Below, piece by piece: positions 47,040 to 50,906 of a DNA stretch of 50,906 nt; position 1 is the first letter of the stretch; each line of letters opens with the position of its first letter. The notes under the pieces are model-generated. The model did not search any database, was not told the origin of the DNA, and saw only the letters and a list, made by a program, of their open reading frames with translations. The position numbers and the translations under genes are program-made. Where the stretch lies: the NCBI GenBank assembly GCA_024364805.1, contig CM044500.1, positions 104,504,243 through 104,555,148 on the forward strand, read 5' to 3'. The stretch is from Euprymna scolopes (Eukaryota > Mollusca > Cephalopoda > Sepiida > Sepiolidae).

Positions 47040-48620
47040 ATTTTTTTTTTAATAAGTCACTGCTCATTAGGGCCCAAAGGCCACTCGAGGACAGGAGTTA
47101 GTTTTTGCCGGGTAAATGCTGATACTAACACGATGAATATTGCAGATGATGGATAGGATATTAGCATAAGAGAATAGCTCAACAAAAACTTTTTAACGTT
47201 AAAGTTGAAAACGACCATGCTGTAGTTGGCTGGGAAACAGCCCCAAGGTATTGCATTTCACAGACGAACAGCTCTTGAAAATAAACTCTGCTCATGGAAG
47301 CTCCACGCACACAGAAGAAAAAAGTAAAATTCCTTACAGTGGTTCTAGCTAGATGAGTTTCTGCTGTGAATGTTTTACAGGGGGTAGCTAGAGACTGGAG
47401 TTCAGTGAAGCACCTAGTATGAAAATAATGAAAGAGTAGAGAGAAACAAGAAGCATGTGTTCTGAGGGAGGATGAAGGAGGAGAAGAGAATATCCCATAT
47501 TAGATTTCATAACTGATTTTACACTGTCAAAGTAGGAGAGAGTATTGAAGGTGGCAAATTCCCAGATGTGACAGCAGTACTCTATCTGAGGGTATATCTG
47601 GCTCTAATACAGCTAGAAGATGACGCCAGGGAGTGAGATACTTTCTGGAGCAGTAGAAAGATCTAACCATTTTTCCAACAACTTTGCAACAGATCTGATA
47701 TATTTTCCACTTCAAATGAAAGTCAGCCCTAGAAACTTTTCGAAACAGCGGGCCGCCTTAAAGGAGAGGGCCATCCATTTCAAATGGGGCAAAATGATCT
47801 GAGCATTGGTGATGAAAAGAGAGAAGCTTTGTTTTAGATGTATTAAAAGTAACCGTTCCCCCCACACACACACACACACTACACATGCTCCAGGTTGAAA
47901 CAAAGGCAATTAGAAGGATAGTGATTGTTTATGCTCTTTGTAGTGCTGTCATAGATCATCGTGTCCTCTGCATCTGTGTCAACAGTCTAGAATGTGGTTT
48001 GGGAGATCATTGATAAATATCAGGAAAAGAGGATCAGAATAGATCCTTGAGACACTCCAACATGGATACAATGTGTTTTAGACCTGCGCATCAAGGACTA
48101 CTTTTACAAACCTATCAGTGAAAAAAGATTTTATGGTTGAGGACATTTCAAGATATGTCTTAACTAGCAAGCTTGTGAAGCAGACCTTTGTGCCAAACCC
48201 TATCCAAGGCCTTTAATATATCAAGAGCTATTGCCCTAGAAGCAAAGCCCCTGTCCATAGATTTGCTAATCCTTTGTGATATTACAGCCAGGATGCAGTA
48301 AATGAAATGAATATTGCTTGTCACTGAGTACTTTGTTTTTGCTGAAGTGGCTAACAACTTTCTGATTTTTCACAGATTCAAACAATTTACTCATTAGAGA
48401 GCAACCGACTGGTGTGTACAGAGATGCAAGAAACCAATCTCCAGTATTTTCAAATATTGGTCAAACTGATAAAGTTTTCCAAGGTAATGGGAAGCAGTTC
48501 TTTAAGCAATGATTGGACAGCTTTGTAAGAATAAGAGTTAGTTCTAGTTCCTTAAGTACTATAATTCGAATATTGTCATGGCCAGTTGCCTTGTTAGCAT
48601 CAAGTTTAGTATTTAAATTA
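47040..48620 (-). mobile_element. LINE family A copy, diverged
   Basis: A tail (cactgctcattagggcccaa) is at the low end, then the thumb region. The RT core is decayed, and SRAIALDILKALDRVWHKGL (RT motif A) lies near 48190-48260. The linker runs to about 48620. A CA run (about 47864-47880) sits inside. Older than the 38.4-kb copy by its many breaks. Confidence 0.8.
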
Positions 48621-49389
48621 ATGTTTCAAGTAGCAAACTTTGCAAAGCAATAGAGAACTAATAAAGCCAGCTAGTATATAATGTTTGCCATCGATAGCTC
48701 CAAATATGAAAAAAAATCGATATTTTATTTTACTCCTTGTATCATGTTCACCAAAACAAAATATATTTTGATTTAGTATCTTTCAAAAAAATGTTCCAGC
48801 CAGACAGATTGCAAAAAATGGAGACATTTTTCCATAATGACGTAAAACAGCAACATTAGCTGATGCTATTATAAAAAAAGAAAAAAAAATCACAACTTTG
48901 CTACATTTCAGCTTTTAAAATAACTTGTGTATCATGTTAGCCGATAAAATTTTTGTTCACATACGTAATTAAAATATTTCAATGAAATGATACAAGCTGC
49001 TGATTATTAATTCTTTAAAAATGATTAAATGACTGTTTATTGTAGTCTTTTTTTATGACAGGTTTCTTATCTACTCAACTCTTTTATTCAAAAGAATTGC
49101 AATATGTCATCCTCTATAACAACGGCCAAAACTAAAGAAAACGTTCCCTTAGAAACCAAAACATGATAGTCCTCCAACCATACTAACAATCTTGAACGTT
49201 GCATATGTTTGTATTAAAGCTGAAATTCATAAAAGATGACTTAATAGTAAGTTTCCTAGCTCTTTTATTATAAAAGTAATGTATCATTTTATACAAACAC
49301 TAAGTAGTGCAAATACAACCTTCTTACTTTGATAAAAGTTGTGTTTACCGAACGGTTGTACCTTGTTAAATTATATTCAAGTTACATCA
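48621..49389. other. AT-rich stretch, no gene
   Basis: Nothing recognised. Confidence 0.4.
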
Positions 49390-49740
49390 GCCCAAAGTAG
49401 ATGCGGTTCGTCCGTCAGGATGAAAACCATCTGATCATCATAATGGATGACTAGTGCTGGGAATTTGTTTAAAGTGAAACCGATTTGTACCGAGCCAGCC
49501 TCACTTTTGTTCTAACCAGCCTGATTAAATGGCAGAACTGGGCCAGAACAGCTAGAGGTAAGGTGAGATGCAGGATCTGTGCGAAGTCGACGCCCTCCTG
49601 CATACAGCATCTGGTATTTTCAAATGGTCATCTATCTGGTACTGGCCAGGCTCAACATTGCTTAACTTTGGTGATCTAATGAAACCTGCTGTGTCAATGT
49701 GATTCTGCTGTATATGTGTAAATGCACTGAACAACTCTTA
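49390..49740 (-). mobile_element. 5S rRNA-derived SINE
   Basis: The minus strand at 49676-49599 reads gatcaccaaagttaagcaat, then gttgagcctggccagtacca, then a gatgacc..ataccagatgctgta pattern, matching 5S rRNA from the A-box to its 3' end. A non-5S body of about 200 bp follows (to about 49390). The A-box is well kept; the C-box is diverged. Confidence 0.7.
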
Positions 49741-50399
49741 CTCTTTTCCTCACTAAAGGAGAAATTTATTTTTCAAAACAAATTAAAAGAAAAAAATATT
49801 TTAACAAACAAATACTATATTACTTTAAACAAAATTTTGCTATTCAACCTTATATTTTCCAGAAGTAATACTGATACAGTATACTCGACTAGTTATTTTA
49901 TTTTTTGGGGGATTTTTTTATGTTCTGGTTTCTTTTTTCTTAGAATTAGCAATGTATCCGGTTCTTTTATATGAAAGGGCTTGTGCAAAAATCTATATTT
50001 CACTTTGATTTAGGAACACAAAGGAACCATAATACTTGACTGCTTTTTCCATTAAACTGTAAATGAAGCGATAAATAATCTCAGTATTAAGATATCGTTT
50101 TTCTTTCTTACCCATATATATTTTGCAGATATAGGAAAAAAAAAAAAAAGGAATTATTTATACTTATGTTACTCGAATATATGTATATATATATTTTGTT
50201 TAGAAAAAAAATAAAATTAATTCATATATTTAAAAAACAAATAGTAAATATGATTATAGTTTAATTATATTTTCATAATACCTTCAACTGGATAATGTCT
50301 CTACCCAGGCTATGCTGGATTATATAAGAAGGAAAATAAATAGGACATCCTGAAGACAAGCATCATAAGTGTAGGGTATTATTAGTCCAAGCAAATTTC
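49741..50399. other. AT-rich stretch, no gene
   Basis: Nothing recognised beyond A/T runs and a TA-rich patch near 50175-50190. Confidence 0.4.
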
Positions 50400-50489
50400 A
50401 AGGAAATAATAGCCTAGAAGTAGTTGTTACTAGACGCATGTCGCATACCATGTGTCTATTAACAACTACTTTTAGACTATTATTTCTTT
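50400..50489. ncRNA. Pre-miRNA-like hairpin or tiny fold-back
   Basis: Arms 50400-50440 and 50449-50489 pair over 41 positions around an 8-base loop: only two mismatches, a few G-U pairs, no bulge. Size fits an animal pre-miRNA. It could also be a short palindromic transposon remnant. The strand is undecided because both strands fold. Confidence 0.45.
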
Positions 50490-50872
50490 CAGTAAGCCAT
50501 ATATAAGTATGAAAAGCAGAGAGAGAGCTTACTAGTTGGACATAAGAGAAGTGCACATGTAGTGATGCTAATCAATAATCTAATTATGAATAACTCCAAT
50601 CTTGTGACAAGGAACTTGTTTATTTCCAAGGAAGCAATCAGCAGGGAAACGGAGAAAAGACAAAAGAAATTACATTAATAAACAGCTTCGCTTTGAAGAC
50701 AATCAAATGATGAGGGGGAAAAAAGGGGGGTAGCATCGACGAAATTATCTCATTCAAACCCTAATTAAGCTTCATTATACGAGATTAATATACATTCTAT
50801 AATCATAGCAGTGGCAGTAATGCAATGGTTAGAGGTTCAGAAAACAGGCCTAGCAGACAGACAGACAGGCAA

Positions 50873-50874
<2 letters not shown>

Positions 50875-50906
<32 letters not shown>
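50875..50906. repeat. GA microsatellite at the window edge
   Basis: A GA repeat of about 30 bp running off the window. Confidence 0.9.

Overview
The window looks like nuclear DNA of a mollusc, most likely a cephalopod such as an octopus. It is AT-rich and intron-dominated, with many simple repeats, and densely packed with non-LTR retrotransposon pieces, a Penelope-like element, mariner relics, 5S-derived SINE pieces and small fold-back elements. The species is an inference from repeat style and gene structure; no marker here fixes it. There are no bacterial-type operons, CRISPR arrays, rRNA genes or convincing tRNA genes.

The only host protein gene I can support is a MINDY-1/2 family (FAM63) deubiquitinase on the minus strand, closest in recall to MINDY2. 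Four exons are visible: 37497-36353 (long disordered N-terminal region plus the catalytic Cys motif), 25619-25513, 21112-20922 and 14484-14342 (catalytic His motif). Splice phases agree at all three junctions and all sites are GT/AG. The introns are about 10.7, 4.4 and 6.4 kb. The first exon(s), expected above 37497, and the exons encoding the rest of the catalytic domain and the C-terminus, expected below 14342, were not recognised. So 1-14341 is probably intron, and 37498-50906 is upstream intron or flank.

Mobile DNA fills much of the rest. LINE family A (CR1/Jockey-like, with a shared 3' tail resembling ttgataagtgg) has about eleven truncated copies on both strands; the largest are 3065-4990, 38353-40300 and 47040-48620. 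LINE family B has two copies in opposite orientation on either side of MINDY exon 3. A Tx1-clade LINE lies at about 26050-30600 and is itself split by an 875-bp DNA element with 12-bp terminal inverted repeats and a perfect 7-bp target duplication. A third LINE type (RTE-like C-terminus) lies next to exon 4 and again near 45.4 kb. A mariner transposase relic is at 24.25-25.24 kb, a mariner-type MITE at 43008-43240, and another MITE-like element at 16586-16813 next to a fold-back. A Penelope-like 3' end with a GIY-YIG-type tail and a candidate hammerhead ribozyme lies at 40.96-41.65 kb.

Other structure includes a roughly 340-bp tandem satellite running into the assembly gap (22801-23027), an 840-bp diverged tandem duplication at 34.34-35.88 kb, a 30-bp minisatellite at 15.29-15.50 kb, a near-perfect palindrome around a TA repeat at 40.5 kb, and a 90-nt pre-miRNA-like hairpin at 50400-50489.
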